A DNA stretch of 64,000 nucleotides from Caenorhabditis elegans (taxonomy: Eukaryota > Nematoda > Chromadorea > Rhabditida > Rhabditidae), in NCBI RefSeq assembly GCF_000002985.6, contig NC_003279.8, positions 5,394,001-5,458,000 on the forward strand. The letters are read 5' to 3'. The notes under the pieces were generated by a model. The model had not been told where the DNA came from. It saw only the letters and a list, made by a program, of their open reading frames with translations, and searched no databases. The position numbers and the translations under genes were made by a program. Numbering within the stretch: the first letter of the stretch is position 1; each line of letters begins with the position of its first letter. Positions 38,197 to 52,000 of this stretch are shown in pieces.

Positions 38197-39051
38197 TTAG
38201 ACGCGTCTGCGCTTTCTCTCTGGGCATGGGCAGTATTCGGCATCGGCTCCAACGGCTCCTTGTGGTCCAGCTTGTCCTGGAGTTCCGTCGTTTCCGTTGA
38301 ATCCGTCCTTTCCTGGCTGTCCAGTTGGTCCCTGGGCTCCAGTTTGTCCTTCCTCTCCTGGATTTCCGTTGTTTCCTGGCTCTCCACGTGGTCCTGGCAT
38401 TCCTGGGCGTCCAGCGACTCCTGGTTGTCCCTTTCCGGTAAGTCCATCGCGTCCTGGTGGTCCAGCAAGTCCTGGTTGTCCGTCTTGTCCTGGAGTTCCT
38501 TGATCTCCAATATCTCCAACACGTCCTGGCTCTCCGTCCTTTCCTGGGGTTCCACGCTTTCCAGCGTCTCCTGGAAGTCCTTGGAATCCTTCTTGTCCTG
38601 GAAGTCCATCTTGTCCTGGTGGTCCAGCTGGGCACTTGATGCACTCCTTAGGGAAGTCATTTGGAATTGGAATGTTAAGTCCTGGAAGTCCAGTTGGTCC
38701 GTTCTTTCCGTCTGGTCCAGTGCCTCCTGGCTCTCCTGGGGCTCCTGGGTTTCCTGGAGCTCCGGCTGGGCATCCTTGAGATGGAAGTCCGCAAGAGCAT
38801 TGGCTGTTGGAACGCTTGTGACGTCCGAAGATTCCACGAACGTATTGCTCAGCAGACTCTCCGGCTCCGTGACGAACGTCGAGAAGGGTTCCCCAAGTGT
38901 CATCAGAGATATCTCTGAATCCTCCGAGCTCTCCCATCACATCATCATACATGTCATTGATGTCATTTGTGATGACAAGTGCAGCCCAAAGGCAAGCAAC
39001 GATAGCAGAGATTCCGCATGCAGCGCCGAATCCGACGACGGCCTTTACCAT
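38197..39051 (-). CDS. dpy-5: Cuticle collagen, 284 aa (DPY-5)
   Basis: A single-exon frame of 284 residues. Residues 1-30 contain an uncleaved-type hydrophobic segment (GFGAACGISAIVACLWAALV) typical of worm cuticle collagens. A conserved region then leads to a furin/subtilisin-like site GRHKR just before the first cysteine cluster (CSCG). Two Gly-X-Y blocks follow: a short one (about 10 triplets) and a long one (about 40 triplets with minor breaks), flanked by Cys pairs (ECIKCP and EYCPCP) and a basic tail KRRRV. The precursor is cleaved, trimerises and is cross-linked in the cuticle. The neighbourhood (OSCP, UTP14, CTR) matches my memory of the dpy-5 locus. A TTTCAG acceptor three bases before the ATG suggests a trans-spliced leader. 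Confidence 0.9.
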   Translation of the reverse strand: MVKAVVGFGAACGISAIVACLWAALVITNDINDMYDDVMGELGGFRDISDDTWGTLLDVRHGAGESAEQYVRGIFGRHKRSNSQCSCGLPSQGCPAGAPGNPGAPGEPGGTGPDGKNGPTGLPGLNIPIPNDFPKECIKCPAGPPGQDGLPGQEGFQGLPGDAGKRGTPGKDGEPGRVGDIGDQGTPGQDGQPGLAGPPGRDGLTGKGQPGVAGRPGMPGPRGEPGNNGNPGEEGQTGAQGPTGQPGKDGFNGNDGTPGQAGPQGAVGADAEYCPCPERKRRRV

Positions 39052-39166
39052 TTTCTGAAAACACAGAGACTTTGAGAAAAGTTTTAAAGATAAAGTTAGC
39101 AAGTTCAAAAGAAAAAGGAAAAGCTTCTAATTTGAAAAGTATAGTGTTCCACATTCATCTCGTCTC

Positions 39167-39212
39167 CTTTTATATGCCTCCTCTGATCAGGTAAATCGAA
39201 AGAACAGATAAG
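39167..39212 (-). promoter_or_regulatory. dpy-5 promoter: TATA box and GATA site
   Basis: On the minus strand TATAAAAG lies at 39174-39167, about 115 bp above the ATG, and an AGATAAG (GATA-factor consensus) lies at 39206-39212. GATA factors of the ELT class drive hypodermal genes in worms, which fits a cuticle collagen. Motifs are seen; their use is inferred. Confidence 0.55.
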
Positions 39213-39422
39213 AGATGAAACGGAGAAAACTTGCCAAAGAACTGGATAAAATTGCCTCGCCCCATGAGGACACACCTTCATTCTATTCTCAAGGATAGGG
39301 ATTAAAAACCATTTAAGAATATATTATAACTTTAACTTATATTATAAACAGAACGTGATTAATCCAGAAAATGTAAGCTTAAATGAAAAACACAAAGATT
39401 TATTGTAATTTATATGACAAGA

Positions 39423-39642
39423 TCAATCTCTGTGCTTTTTTCGAAGATCAGTCAGCTTCTTGTTGAGATTCAGAAGGTCACTGAAATTTTCAATAATTTT
39501 TCTCTGCTTCTTGATAACTGATCTTTGCAAGTGAACTCTCTGATGAAGACGATTCACCGGCACATGAGCACTTATTGTGGAAAAAGATGAAGTTGTGGAA
39601 TAAGTGGGCAAAGATGAAGGAGATGAAGTTGTGCCATCCTTT
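39423..39642 (-). pseudogene. Inverted copy of the last exon of the nested gene at 41553
   Basis: The minus strand from 39642 to 39423 repeats the terminal exon of the plus gene 40854-41752. It keeps a TTCTTTCAG acceptor, the frame, and the ending SVIKKQRKIIENFSDLLNLN ... DLRKKHRD, with mostly conservative changes. No homologue of exon 1 is visible upstream; the only nearby minus ATG frame (from about 39790) stops quickly. A donor-like CAC/GTAAGG lies at about 39697, so a short novel first exon cannot be excluded. I call it a partial duplicate, expression uncertain. Confidence 0.5.
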
Positions 39643-40090
39643 CTGAAAGAATGATTTTACCTAGATAGTTATTGAAAGGTTCTTTTTTTTCCTTACGTGG
39701 AAATTGTTTTAATTTTTATATGTAAAAACACAACAATTGAAACAATGGCCTTCGAAAAATGTTCAATTCAATTCCATGGTAGGTAGACATTTTCAAAGGC
39801 ATACCTGCCTATATAACAGCCATTGCCTATTTTCACCAAGTAGATTTACAAATTTTTAATTACCTAAAAACGTTAAGCACCAACAATAAAGATTTTCAAT
39901 AGAAAACTCATAAATCATTCATTAATATTGAATTCCGAAAGACTTTAAGTGATATTGAACCGTGTGTGGTAAAAAAGAAGACGAAGCACAAATAAGTAAC
40001 AAGGATATTGATTTGAAATAAATATTTGTTCAACAACAAAAAATGAAAACAATATTAGACTAGACAAAAAGGTAGATAACCAGATAATAT
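39643..40090. other. Spacer between exon copy and end of the DCX/PLAT gene
   Basis: AT-rich DNA containing a GTAGGTAG/CTGCCTAT dispersed repeat near 39778-39812. No gene seen. Confidence 0.5.
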
Positions 40091-43000
40091 CTAAATGTAA
40101 CTTTCACCATCAATAACCGGCTCATTCACTCCAACAAATATCAATGGGGATAATGCGATTTGCCCGTTTTTCGATAATTCTCTGAAATAAAACATTCAGG
40201 TGGTGTCTAAAAGAAAATGGAATGCAACTTACAAATCTTCTGACTCATAAATCTTTTCATCCGATGTAACTATTGTAATATTTCCCTTCCAATTCATGGG
40301 CTGAAAGTTTAAATATGTCACGAGTTAATTTTATAAATATTACCTCTCCAATTTTGGCCCATACTTCTATGTTCCGCAACTCTTTCAGATTGATAGCTCC
40401 AATACTTTCCATTATCATTGCCTGAAAATTAAGATTATTTGCGGCAGCAAAATAAACTTAACTTATTATCTTCGTGCTGAAAAACTCATTAAATCATTAA
40501 ATTTTAAAATACATTTTTTCTTTCACTTTTAAAAAGTTAAAAAATGTTTTCTGCTGTTTCCAAAAGTTCCATCATTAACACCATATAAAAAAGAACAGAA
40601 AATCTTGAAAAATTCTTTTTTTTTCGAGAATTTCACTGAAAGCTGACGAAAAAAATTCGGAATATTTTTGCGATTTAGACGTGACATCAAGAACTTATAG
40701 TTTTAACTTTAATCAAAACAATTTGCACGTAACTCGAAAGGTTAACTTTTCTAGTACATCAAGATAAAGGACACTATATAACAAGGAGAAATCTCTGATT
40801 TCTTTCATTACGACATTACTCGTCCTCACTAACAAGCTAACTCTACTAACAAAATGGTCAAGAAGATCACTGTCTACACGGCTTTTGGACAATTTCTCAA
40901 GATGGTCGAACTGCAAATGGAGCAGGAAATGGAGAAAATGAATGAGATTGAGACTGATAAACTTCCGATTGATCATCAATTGAGTGACTATCAGAATAAC
41001 ATCGAATCGGTAACTTTTGATTTTTCCGGGCTAACAGAAAGCTTTGTTTCTCAGGGAAATGATCGTCAAGTTCAATCATGCCCAGTTGATGTGTCTATTC
41101 CAAAAGAAGTCATGAAGTGTGCAAGCTGTCCTTTGCTATGCTTCAATTGCTCAGTTCAAATGCCTGTCTCACCCGTTCCAACAACAATCGAATCCCGTAA
41201 GATCAACGAGACTACTCAATTGATGATGGAATTTTGGAAGATTGTTGCTTCAAAGTCTGAAGAGGAAAAGCTCCCATCACTATTCGAAAATGTTGAGGGA
41301 CTGTTTTCTGTCCCATTTTCAACTTTTGGAACGTGGGATGATGACACCCTGTCTGGTGTCACATCGCTTAATTTTGAAAAGTCTGATGAACAACTCTCCG
41401 AGCAAGATGATGACAAAACCACTGTTTGGAGTTCTAATTTCCCATCGGCTCATGTTTTAACAGTCTATGAGAATTCTGAACAGAAGACGGATGAAATGGC
41501 CGATGATGGTAAGAACCTTTTAATGACTATCTCGAATGAACCATTCTTTCAGAAATGTCGGACACAACTTCATCTTTTCTTTCTACTCTTTCCACAACAA
41601 TGAGTGCTCAAGTGCCGGCGCTTCATCTTCTTCAGAGAGTTCAATTGCAAAGATCAGTTATCAAGAAGCAGAAAAAGATTATTGACAGTTTCAGTGAACT
41701 TCAGAATCTTAACAAGAAGCTGGCTGATCTTCGCAAAAAGCACAGAGATTGATCTTATCAAATAAATAAATACTTTGTATATTCTTCTTTGTGTTTTTCA
41801 TTTGAACTTACATTTTCTGGATTAAAATCAATTACTCCTGCATATGGTCTGTGTCCGGTATCTCCGTTGTCTCCGATTATATTAATGTACGGTCGGAAGT
41901 TTCCGCCGCCTTCCAAGGTTCGAATGTGTACTTCATAATCGCGGCCTATAAATAAAAGATACCGTGTAAAATCTTCGGCTATAATTCACTTTTTGCAAAA
42001 AAAACTACATAAAGTTTAAAGTGAAGTTCAGAATTAAAATTTGAAAATGTTTTATTTTCCATTTGCTTTGGTGTTTTGAAGAAATACAATTTTTCCAATG
42101 AATTTATCTTGCCCCCTAATGGTATGTGAACGTACTTCCATTATCTCCAACATCTGGATATGTGCACTCCTGCTCAATCGTTTCAAATGCTTGCAGTTCC
42201 CATGAAACTTTGAAAAACACGCAAGTTTTCGACTCCAGCTCGTTGAGCATCATCTAGAAATTCATAGTTTAATGTAAATTAGCCAGTGGGCAAAATTTGT
42301 TCAAAACCACTAGTATAGTAATCAAATGAATAAACCTGAATTGTGTAATAAAAAATGCTAACCTTATGAACATGGGTTTCTACATCTGGACCATCTTCCT
42401 CACTTGATAATCGAACTTTAAACGGATTTCCAAAGTTTGTAGTAGTTAACTGAAAGTTGGTCAGTGTTTTAATTTTTAGAAAAAAATATACCGTATATCT
42501 TAAAAACATCATTGAACCTCGAGGCTCTGGGGTTTCCATTTCACATTCCATTTCAAAAATTTGTCGATCTCTGGTCACCAGTACAACTGTTGGAATTATT
42601 GGATGATGATGATTGGCAGATTTTTCCTGAAATTTTGAATTTTGCAAACTTGCTCCCGCAGCTTTTAACTTACCAAACTCATAGTTAACTGCCAATTCAC
42701 TGTCTCCTGTACTACCTTCTTCTCGCCTTTCTTCAACTTTTTCGCTGTCGAAATTGAACTGGCGCCTGAGTGTTCTGTACATCAGTTGCGATAACCTCTA
42801 AAAATTAAACTCACTACTTGGCTTTATCTGTTTCATAAATGGGCCTCGGCTCAAATTCTCCTCAACATCGATTGTGGATTTTATGTATGTACATACGTAA
42901 GGGTAATGATCACCGGATTTTTGGACTATTTCCTCGATAAAAAGCTGAAAAAACGATAAGGATATTAAGCTGAACAATTGAATTATCAAAAAATCTTTAA

Positions 43001-46000
43001 AAAAATATTTTTTAACACTCTAAATTTTTAGGTTTGTCGTATTTTTCAGGTCAAAGTTTTGATAAACTGCCAATGTTTTTGGCAAAGTTTTGAAAAATTC
43101 AGTGCACGTTCAAATTTAATTTTTAGAAAAATTATTTTCAAAACCCATAGAATTTTTTAAAGGCTGAAATGGGTGAATCGGATTTTTTTTTCGAAATCTA
43201 TTTTTTACTTTTTCCACCCAAATTGATCAACAATTAAAATTTTATGCTAAAAATGTATTTTTCCAAAACGGTTTCAGAATTTTTCCACTTCTAAAACACA
43301 TCTATGAGATTTGAAATCAATATGAAAATATAATAAATCAGTTTCAGAACAATATTTCAAGGGATTTTTTCATAAATTCTAAAATTTCATAATTCTAAAA
43401 TGTTAGGGGTTTTTTTTTAATTTCCTAAATTTTGCTGAAAATTAAGAGTTAAAATTGAATGTTATACCTGTTCTCCCACGGAAATATCCTCTTCTTTTAA
43501 AAACCCCTTGTCGCCCATGTTGTCAAAAACCCCTTTTAAAAGATGAAGTCCATCAAGAATATCTTTTCCTGAAAATTGAATAATTAATCAATTAATATCT
43601 TTCAGAGTTCAACAAACCAAGATCAGTGACATTGGGAAGAATTCTAATTCTTGGCAGAGAATCAAGAGTGACCAATTCAACTTTGTATCCATAGCTCTAG
43701 AAAGTAGACATTTGCATTTATTTTTAGTTTTGAATTCTAAACTCACGGTGGTTCCATTTTTCATTTTTGTTCCCACAATTGGAAAATATCCAGAAGAATC
43801 CAATGGAATATCATCATGATTTTTTCCTTGCGAAATTAATTGCAGAATGATTGGAGAGTCACCAGGTGGAATAAGTGACTTATCACCAAATGTAACTGTT
43901 CCTTCGAATGTTCTGACTGGAAATTAGAAAATTTAATATGGTAATCTTCCTGACGCTCCCCTTTTTCTGTATTGATGGAACGCGATAAGTTCACATTTAA
44001 TTTAAAAACCAATAAAAAAATTCGAAAAATTCATTTAAATTTTTTTGCAGGCGCACATTTTCATTTTCGATTTTGGTAATAAAATTGAAAACCTTACTAG
44101 AAGCTGGATAATAATTGTTCGAAAAGATGGCAATTTCCCTGAATGACTGAAACTTTCGATATCCCGGCGTTGCTTCCTTCAGAAGCCAATTGTTCACCCT
44201 AAATTATTATTTTTATTATTGATTATTCCTATAAGTAATATGATGTCATACATCAATACACATCGTTCCCTTGTGTCAAGATCCTGAGCTTCAACATATT
44301 CCAGATAATAGTTAGGCTGATCACCGGCTGGCTGAATTTCAAATCGAACTTTTTGAAGCCGTCCAATGTTTCCGAAATCAACTTGAATTCGTGGAACTTG
44401 AGACGGATCACGGAGAAGGCTATCATTCGGAATGTCGTCTGCTAGCCAATTCTCATCTCCTAAACATGAAAATAGTATGCAATTTTTATAAGTTCAAAGA
44501 AATACCGTATCCAATAATTTTCAAATGAGATGTCGTTCCTCCAAGATCTGAATTCAAAGTATGCAGGCGGAATTCCCAACGACCCTCTGTAATATATAGT
44601 ATGTGATTTTTTGCACTCCACATAAAAAGTTAATCTGGTAGCGCGTAGAAACCAGGGTTTGAAGAATCAAGCTTCAATGTCGTCAAATGAAGTACATTTT
44701 TTCAAGAATTTTCAAGCTTTCAAGCGCTTCTTTTACATCTCCGATTCTGATCACAAAAAACTAAGTTTTTTTAACTTGAAAATTTCTGAAAAAATCCAAA
44801 ACCAAGATTAACTTTCTTACCACACCCAAACAAATTTGGCATTTGACCATGAGTTTTTTGATTACATTTTAAATATAAAACATATACATGGTACAGCTAA
44901 AAGATTCGCTTTATCACTGTTTTATGCGATCTTGCAACATAAAAAACCTACTCGTTTCCTTCTTCCGTTCGACAACACCTTCTCCTCTTTCCGTAGATGA
45001 AACCAAATACAAAAAGCTATTCACTTTGATATTTCTCACAATTAATCCATCAACTTGACCACTATCAAACCATTTTTCAACTTGAAAATAAAATCTTCTA
45101 CACTCTTTCGCGCCCTTTTCATCTTCAGTTATTACAATTTTATCGATGAAAGTTCCGGCTCCTAGAAATGAAAATCGGAAGTTTATTAACTATGCTCAAA
45201 AAACCTACCGTAACCCTCTTGTTCGTGACCCACATCTATACTCGTGAGCACTCCTAATTTCAAAGATCGAGTACTTGATAAAATCCATGACTCGGGATCA
45301 TAACAACTACTAGGCAAAAACAACCAATCGTCCTGGAAATTATTTAGTTTTTGTTTTACCCATCCTGGGTTTTAAAAAAATAGAAATGGTTCAAAGAGGC
45401 CAATTTTCATAATGAAAATTTTCGAAAAATGCTGAAAACTATTTGTGGCAGTTTGAAAATTAATAGAAAATGAAAAAAAATTGTCGAGGCGACCGGAAAC
45501 TGTGTTTATTTTTAGTATATTGTTAGGTACATACAAGTTGACAAAAGTTGAGATGTTCGCCATAAAAATTTTGGAAAATTTTAAAGTGAAAACATCCGTT
45601 ACCCTAAAGGAAGCTAACTAGTAATTAGTAACTTACAGCCTGCGTGTAAATCTTCTCACTTGACCCATTTTCTCCATGAAGCACAAAAAATAAGGGTGTA
45701 TCAAAATCCAACCCAAATCGATTTCCTAACATAACTTCGAATGTGTAATGTATGACTGAAATTTTAGGTTTTTGAAAAATAACTGATTTAAATTTCTAAT
45801 TTCAGTTCTTACATTGTTTCTCATAATCTAATATTTCTTGTTCTTTCCGTTCTTTCTCCTTCAAGAATTGAACATGCTTCTTCCTAACAGTATACCCTTT
45901 ATATGCAGCCTGAATCTTTGTGGCAGCTTCACCAAGCCGTTCCCGTTCAGCAGTACCTATATCACGATATGGATCTTCTTCTTCATCAGATGGGAGAATT

Positions 46001-49000
46001 TGCTCCTGAAATATTTTTTTGAGCTTGTCGATGCCTGAAGTTTCTCACCTTATCACTATAACCCGATATTCTACTCCACGCTCTGGAGCTTTCACTCGCA
46101 AAACTACGAGCCGAACCAGCTGTAGATTTTCTTGATGTAGAAGTTGGCAACCTTGTATCAGGTGTATGGATTGCCGGTGTTTCTCTCAAACTTTCGTCGT
46201 CATCGTCATCAACTTCCTCATTTCCAGAGTCCTCTTCATCTATTGTGCCATTCATCATATCATGTTTTTCATCTTCATCTTCATCATCTGAAACTTCACG
46301 AACAGCTGTAGAGGATGTTGTCGGTCGGGATGAATATCGCGAGTGAGGTTCTGATGATCCAGATGTGCTGAGACGAGAAGCTTCGGTAGCTGCTGTTGTT
46401 TGACGGGATGGCGTCTGAAAGTGTTCTTTATTAATCTCCTTCGCATCTTTTAGCTCAAAAGTCATACTAAAACATACAGCTTGATAAGGAGTATCCTGTC
46501 GGCTCATAGTTTTCCGCCGTTGTTTCTGATTCATTTTTGATTTAGATAAACTTGGTAATCTGTCAGATTCTGAAGTAGATGGTGTTTTCTGTGCTGGAGT
46601 TCTATGACTTGAATGAGCTGATCGTTTCTTTGCACTTTCAGCTGCACTTGTTGCATTTGATGTTGCTGCTTCTTCTTCTTCTTCATCGCTTGTTCCGCTT
46701 TGGATCCCAGTTGCTACAATGTTTAGATTTTTTTCATTTTGAAATGTCTTAATTTTCAAAGGTGTAGTGGCGTTAATGGGGATCGGCTTTGAAATCCTCA
46801 AAATAATCGGAAACTCGGACACGCCACAAAAAAGAAAAGAGAAAAGTTTGAATTCCCTCTAAAATGAGAACTGCAAGACCAACCAGCGATTCGCAAAAAA
46901 CTAACCATCATGTTCAAAATCACTTTCTGCTTCTCGAATTAAATCCTCTTCCGAATATTGATCCGAACTACTATTTTGATGATTTTGTTGTTTTAAATTT
47001 GTACGTAATTCTTCACGAATCATTTGAGCTTTTCTGAAAACTGATTTATAAAACTGAAAATCCAGAACATTAAAAACTCACTTTTCTGTCATTTTTTCAT
47101 GTCTCTCAGATTGTTGGCTATTATTCAAAGAAGTTCCTTTTCCAGAATCTTTGGTTTTATTACTTTCTGCACTTGACATTGCAGTATCCTTTTTTGGCTT
47201 TTTATTAACTTCTTTAGAAGTTGTCTTATTGTTCAATTTGGTAGTAGGAGGAACCGTTTGTTTCAATTTCGATGCATAAGATTTTGGAACATAGGGAGAT
47301 GTGGTAGTTGTAGAATTTGATACACCGTTTTCTTGTGGTCTTCGTGAAACATATCGATTATTGATTGAAGGGAGAGGTTGTCTAAATTATTTCATAAAAT
47401 TTCTTTAACTCACGATCCTTCAATAGGGTAGTTTTTTCAAAAATTTTCAAATAAGTCAAAAACTAATAAGTTTTGCCAACGATTTTTTTTTATTGGAAAC
47501 AATGTAGGCAAAGTAATGATCAATATTTTTTCTGTAAAGGGGGTTTTTGCAAAACGTCTTAGTTTTGACTTTTTTGAAAATTTTGAAAAAATCACCAATA
47601 AACTTTTGGCCAAAAAACATGCCGATTCTCTTACCTTTTCTCAATACTATTTCCAGAAGAATTACCCGAAGTTGCAGGATCCGAACCTCCGGTGGAAGAT
47701 TTCTTCTCTGAAAACGCGATTAAAAATTTAATATTACCTGTTGCCAAGCATTAATTGAAAAAACCTACCTGATATAGAATAGGCTTCACGTGGAGCATAT
47801 CTTTTTGGCAGGATTTGCGGAAGCTTTTCTTTTGTCGAGTTCTCATTCAAATATGGCCGTTCATTTCTCGGACATGCGATAATCTGAATTCGATAAAAAT
47901 AATTAACATTAAAAATTAGAAGCTTTGGAACAAGTGTAAAATGCTTTTTTTTGGTAGTTTTTTTTTTCAAAAATTTCTGCAAAAATGTAGAAAACGTTTT
48001 AAAAACACGATATTCCTAATAACTCTATACATAAATTCCTTCCAAAATTGAACAATAAAAGTATGATTTCCAATTTTCCAAATATTTTCTTAACTTACTT
48101 TTAATCCATCGTATGATAAAATTTCTTCAACAGTGGTTATCAGTTTTCCCTGTGGAGTATAGAGACGATGAATTGCTATCTGAAAATTTCAGAAATTAAA
48201 ACTAGATATTTCTAGCATTTTCTCAATTCATTTCACAATTTTGCAAAGATGTTTTCTGGTAAGAAAGTTGAAGAAGTGAGGAGCTCATGCCTATTTCTAA
48301 AAAAAACGAACTTCTAAACGTGTGGAACACTCCTCCAAAAGTTGATCCAAAGTGGGCATTTTCATTGGATTAATCAGTTCACGATGGAATTTTCCACGAC
48401 CATTGAGAACAAAGAGCACCTGAAAAGATAAATTTAATGAACTTATTATACAACTTTACTTGCTGAAAATGTCTTTACGCACCTCATTAAAAAAAAAATT
48501 TTTAAAAAAACAAAAATTTACCTTCACGTCTTCCATACAAATCAATTCCTACAACACAACAAAAATCCAAAAACCAATTCAAGAAATTCTCAGAAAAAAT
48601 AGAAGATAAAAAGGAAGGAAGAAATAAATAAAAAAAAAGAGAATGAGAATTGGAAAATATTGTTTCTTTCTTTTCTGACAAAGACGAGTTTTTTAAAACC
48701 TTTTTTGGTGTTTTCAGAAATTCAAGAACACTCCCAAAATTTTCTTTTTTTTCTATACTTATAGTTTTGTGAAACCTTATGAATATCCGGTGTAATATGC
48801 ATTCGTTCAATCTCTCTCAACGTTGGCATCGACTTTCGACATTCTCGATGAAAACGCGAACCTTGCGCTGATGACGTGGCAGAAGACATCGTTTTTGATG
48901 AGCACCCCAAGTTTTAATAAAATCTGAAATTCGAAAAAAACCAACCTCTTTGGCTGAAACTGTTCGGAAAGCGTGGATAAGACGAGAGGCATGAATACGA

Positions 49001-52000
49001 GCGGGAATAGTTGGAGTAGTAGGCATCTGAGGATAAGAATAAAACCGTCAGAAATCGAATTGTAAAAATTATTTATAAATTAATTTGTGACAAACTGCAT
49101 TTATTTTCAATTTCATGGCTGATTTGGTAAAAAAAAACCAACTAAAAAAATGAAGAATACTAAACACTTTCAAAATTTTCAGTTGTTCGGCTAACGTGCA
49201 AAAACGCTTATTTCAGTAACATAATCTAAGGTTTTGTATCAGAAATTTAAACAATAATGTAGTAAAAACTTTGCTCAATCGGGCAATAATATTTGTTTTT
49301 GTTGAAATTGTCGAAAAACACCTCAAATATTTAATTAAAATTACCGCCATCAAGCTAAAAAACTCGCCTGGAAGCCGATCTACCTTTTGGAATTTTGAAA
49401 TTTATCCCTAATTAAGTATGAGTTAGTGAATTAAAACTGAAAATCAAGAAGAAAAAGTTTAAAAGAAATCGATGAAAAATATACGAAATTGAGAAATGAA
49501 AGGAGGAAATCTCCAACTCTTCTGCCTCTTCTTCTTCATATTCAAGATATAATACCTACAAATCTCTTTATCAGACAATACAAATTCTTCCATTTTCTTT
49601 TCAATTTCTCATTCCCTCTTTCTCAATGCTTTTCAGAAGACGAAAACTATAATCTCAGGTATTCTGTAATCCAATCATTGCATCTATTCAAAGCAGAAGA
49701 GCTATGTATAATCTCCGGCTCGTAGAGCAGTAGGATATGCGGAAATGTGTGTGAGGTTATGAAACAAGAAATGACTTCTTACAAAACCTTAGAGAACAAT
49801 ACAATAACCTGTCAGTTCTTTTGGAATTTTGCCAAAAGTAGACGTCTCTAGAATTTTTTTTTCTATTTTATATATTTTCAAAATGAAAAATTTTCATAAC
49901 TCACCCAATACGATTGTCCGCCAGCTGTTGTTCTTTGCGGATTTCGTCTCAAACTAGCTGAATATTTTTCTTGAATCTTTTCCAAATCCACACCTTTTGG
50001 AGGGTTTGATGATGATGCAACGTATCTAAATTTAAAGAGTAATGATTCAGTTTTCAATTGTCCACAAACTTTCCGAGATGTTGAAACTGGTCTAAACTAG
50101 TGATGATGGTTCTGCCCATCGGGGTCGTGATGGTACGGACCTGTAATTATTACGAATATGAATAAAGGATATAAAGCGAAATCAGTGACTGGAGAAATAA
50201 TAAAAATTGAAATTTCGAATAGTTTTACTACGGCCAGTGGGGAAACAATATTGACAAGTTGTAAACTATTATAAAGTAAGTTATTAAAATTTCTTTTAAT
50301 TGTCAAAATACTGTGCTTATTGTAGCAAGTTTTTGAAATTAAAAAAAACAACTTAGTTCTAATTATTAGAGACAATAAAAATTTAGTCTAAAGCCATTTT
50401 TCTAGTAAAAATTTGCGAAACTGACGATTTTCGTGTTTCATTAATTTTAGGGATTTCAAAGTGAATCTAGATAACTCGAAAGAATTTATTGATAAATACC
50501 ATAAAGGTAAAGTAATGCGATTTCCCATTGAATGAATAACAATCTAAAAAACTAACACATTGCACGAAAATCAGATTGTTTTTCCAATTTCTCACTTATT
50601 CTCACTTATTCTAACCTCTCTCATATCAATGAGAGTCTGAATACATCTATGTATATATATCTACATAAATTACTTATTATTCTTACTCTCTTCCAACCAC
50701 AAATGTTATCAACATTTTTCTGCCTTTTTCTCACACATTCGCTTATTATTTCCCCCTTTTTCGATTGCTTTTTCTTTCCCCCAGATGTAGCTTCTGGGGG
50801 AGAACAGGGAGAATTGGACAAAGCAGCAGGAAAAGGGGGAGAAATCAAGGATTTTGTAAAATAGAAAGGATTAACTAGAACGAATATAGGATGTGACATA
50901 GTTATTGACGATGTGGTAATTTTTAGAAAAAAATGTCACAAAATGAGAATTTTGGGAAACGCCGGAAACTCGTCAAGAATTTTTTAAAAATTTAATCGAA
51001 TGCACTGAAACAGATAGAAAAAAGATTTTATTTTAGTATTTTTAGAAAATTAACATAAAAAACCTTTCCAATTTTTGATGCTAAAAAATCGGGAAGTCGA
51101 AAAATCTTTCAAAACAGATTCTTGCAGTTTTTCTCTTTTTCCAGAAATAATAGTTAGTAGATTTTACAAAAATTTACGAAAGTGATTCTATAATTTTTTT
51201 ACGCACTTTTTTCGCGCAAGACCCATTCAAAAAAATCCGTGTGATTTTTGGTGGATATTTGAGAAATGTGCTGAATTCACCAAAAAAAAATGAATCGATT
51301 TTCGGAAGTGAATTAACTTTTCTTTTTCTAGAGTTTATAAAAAACGGAGGAAAATGCATGAGAAAATCCCATTTATTCATTCGTCCAGGTGAAAATATCC
51401 GTTTTGAAAAGTTCAATGTTTTTTCGTACTTTGGATAAGAAGCTGGGAAAAGGGGAATGGGTAAAAAGTTGGAAAACTTTTCTAATTTAAATGTCGACTG
51501 GATAAAGTTTCAGGAATATTTTTCTTTATCAAAATTCCAAGTGTCTTCAAAAACCAAAGTTTTTGAAATTTTTTTGGTAAACGATGCGACGAATCAGGTG
51601 TTCAATGTGGGCGTGGCCAACTCCGCTAATTGGTCGCCGCATTTTTACTCTAAAAATCATTTGAATTGAATATATTTTCAGCCAAACAATGGAATATTAA
51701 TGTAAAATAAGGGAGATGATCATAGATATAGAAGTGCTCTGAAATTTTGAAAACTGACTCACTCCATATGGTAAATACATTGTACGATTGAGATCATCCA
51801 TGAGAACATCCAACGTTTTGTACCGATGATTTGAGACTGGAACACGGTGACCCTAAAATTTGATAGGTTTCAATGTTTTAAAAATTATTTGAATTTAGAT
51901 GGTAGGCAGGGACCACTTACAACTGCCTGCCTACAGATTTTGTTTTTTTCAATAATTAAAAATTGAAAAAAAATAGGTCGGTGAGGCAGACGTGAAAGTA

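Noticed and set aside
38154-38903. 249-codon minus frame, Gln/Glu/Asp-rich, overlapping the collagen
   Set aside because: Out-of-frame reading of the same Gly-X-Y repeats.
38260-39075. 271-codon plus-strand frame antisense to the collagen
   Set aside because: It is the complement of Gly-X-Y codons (Ser/Trp/Leu low complexity); the minus frame is an unmistakable cuticle collagen.
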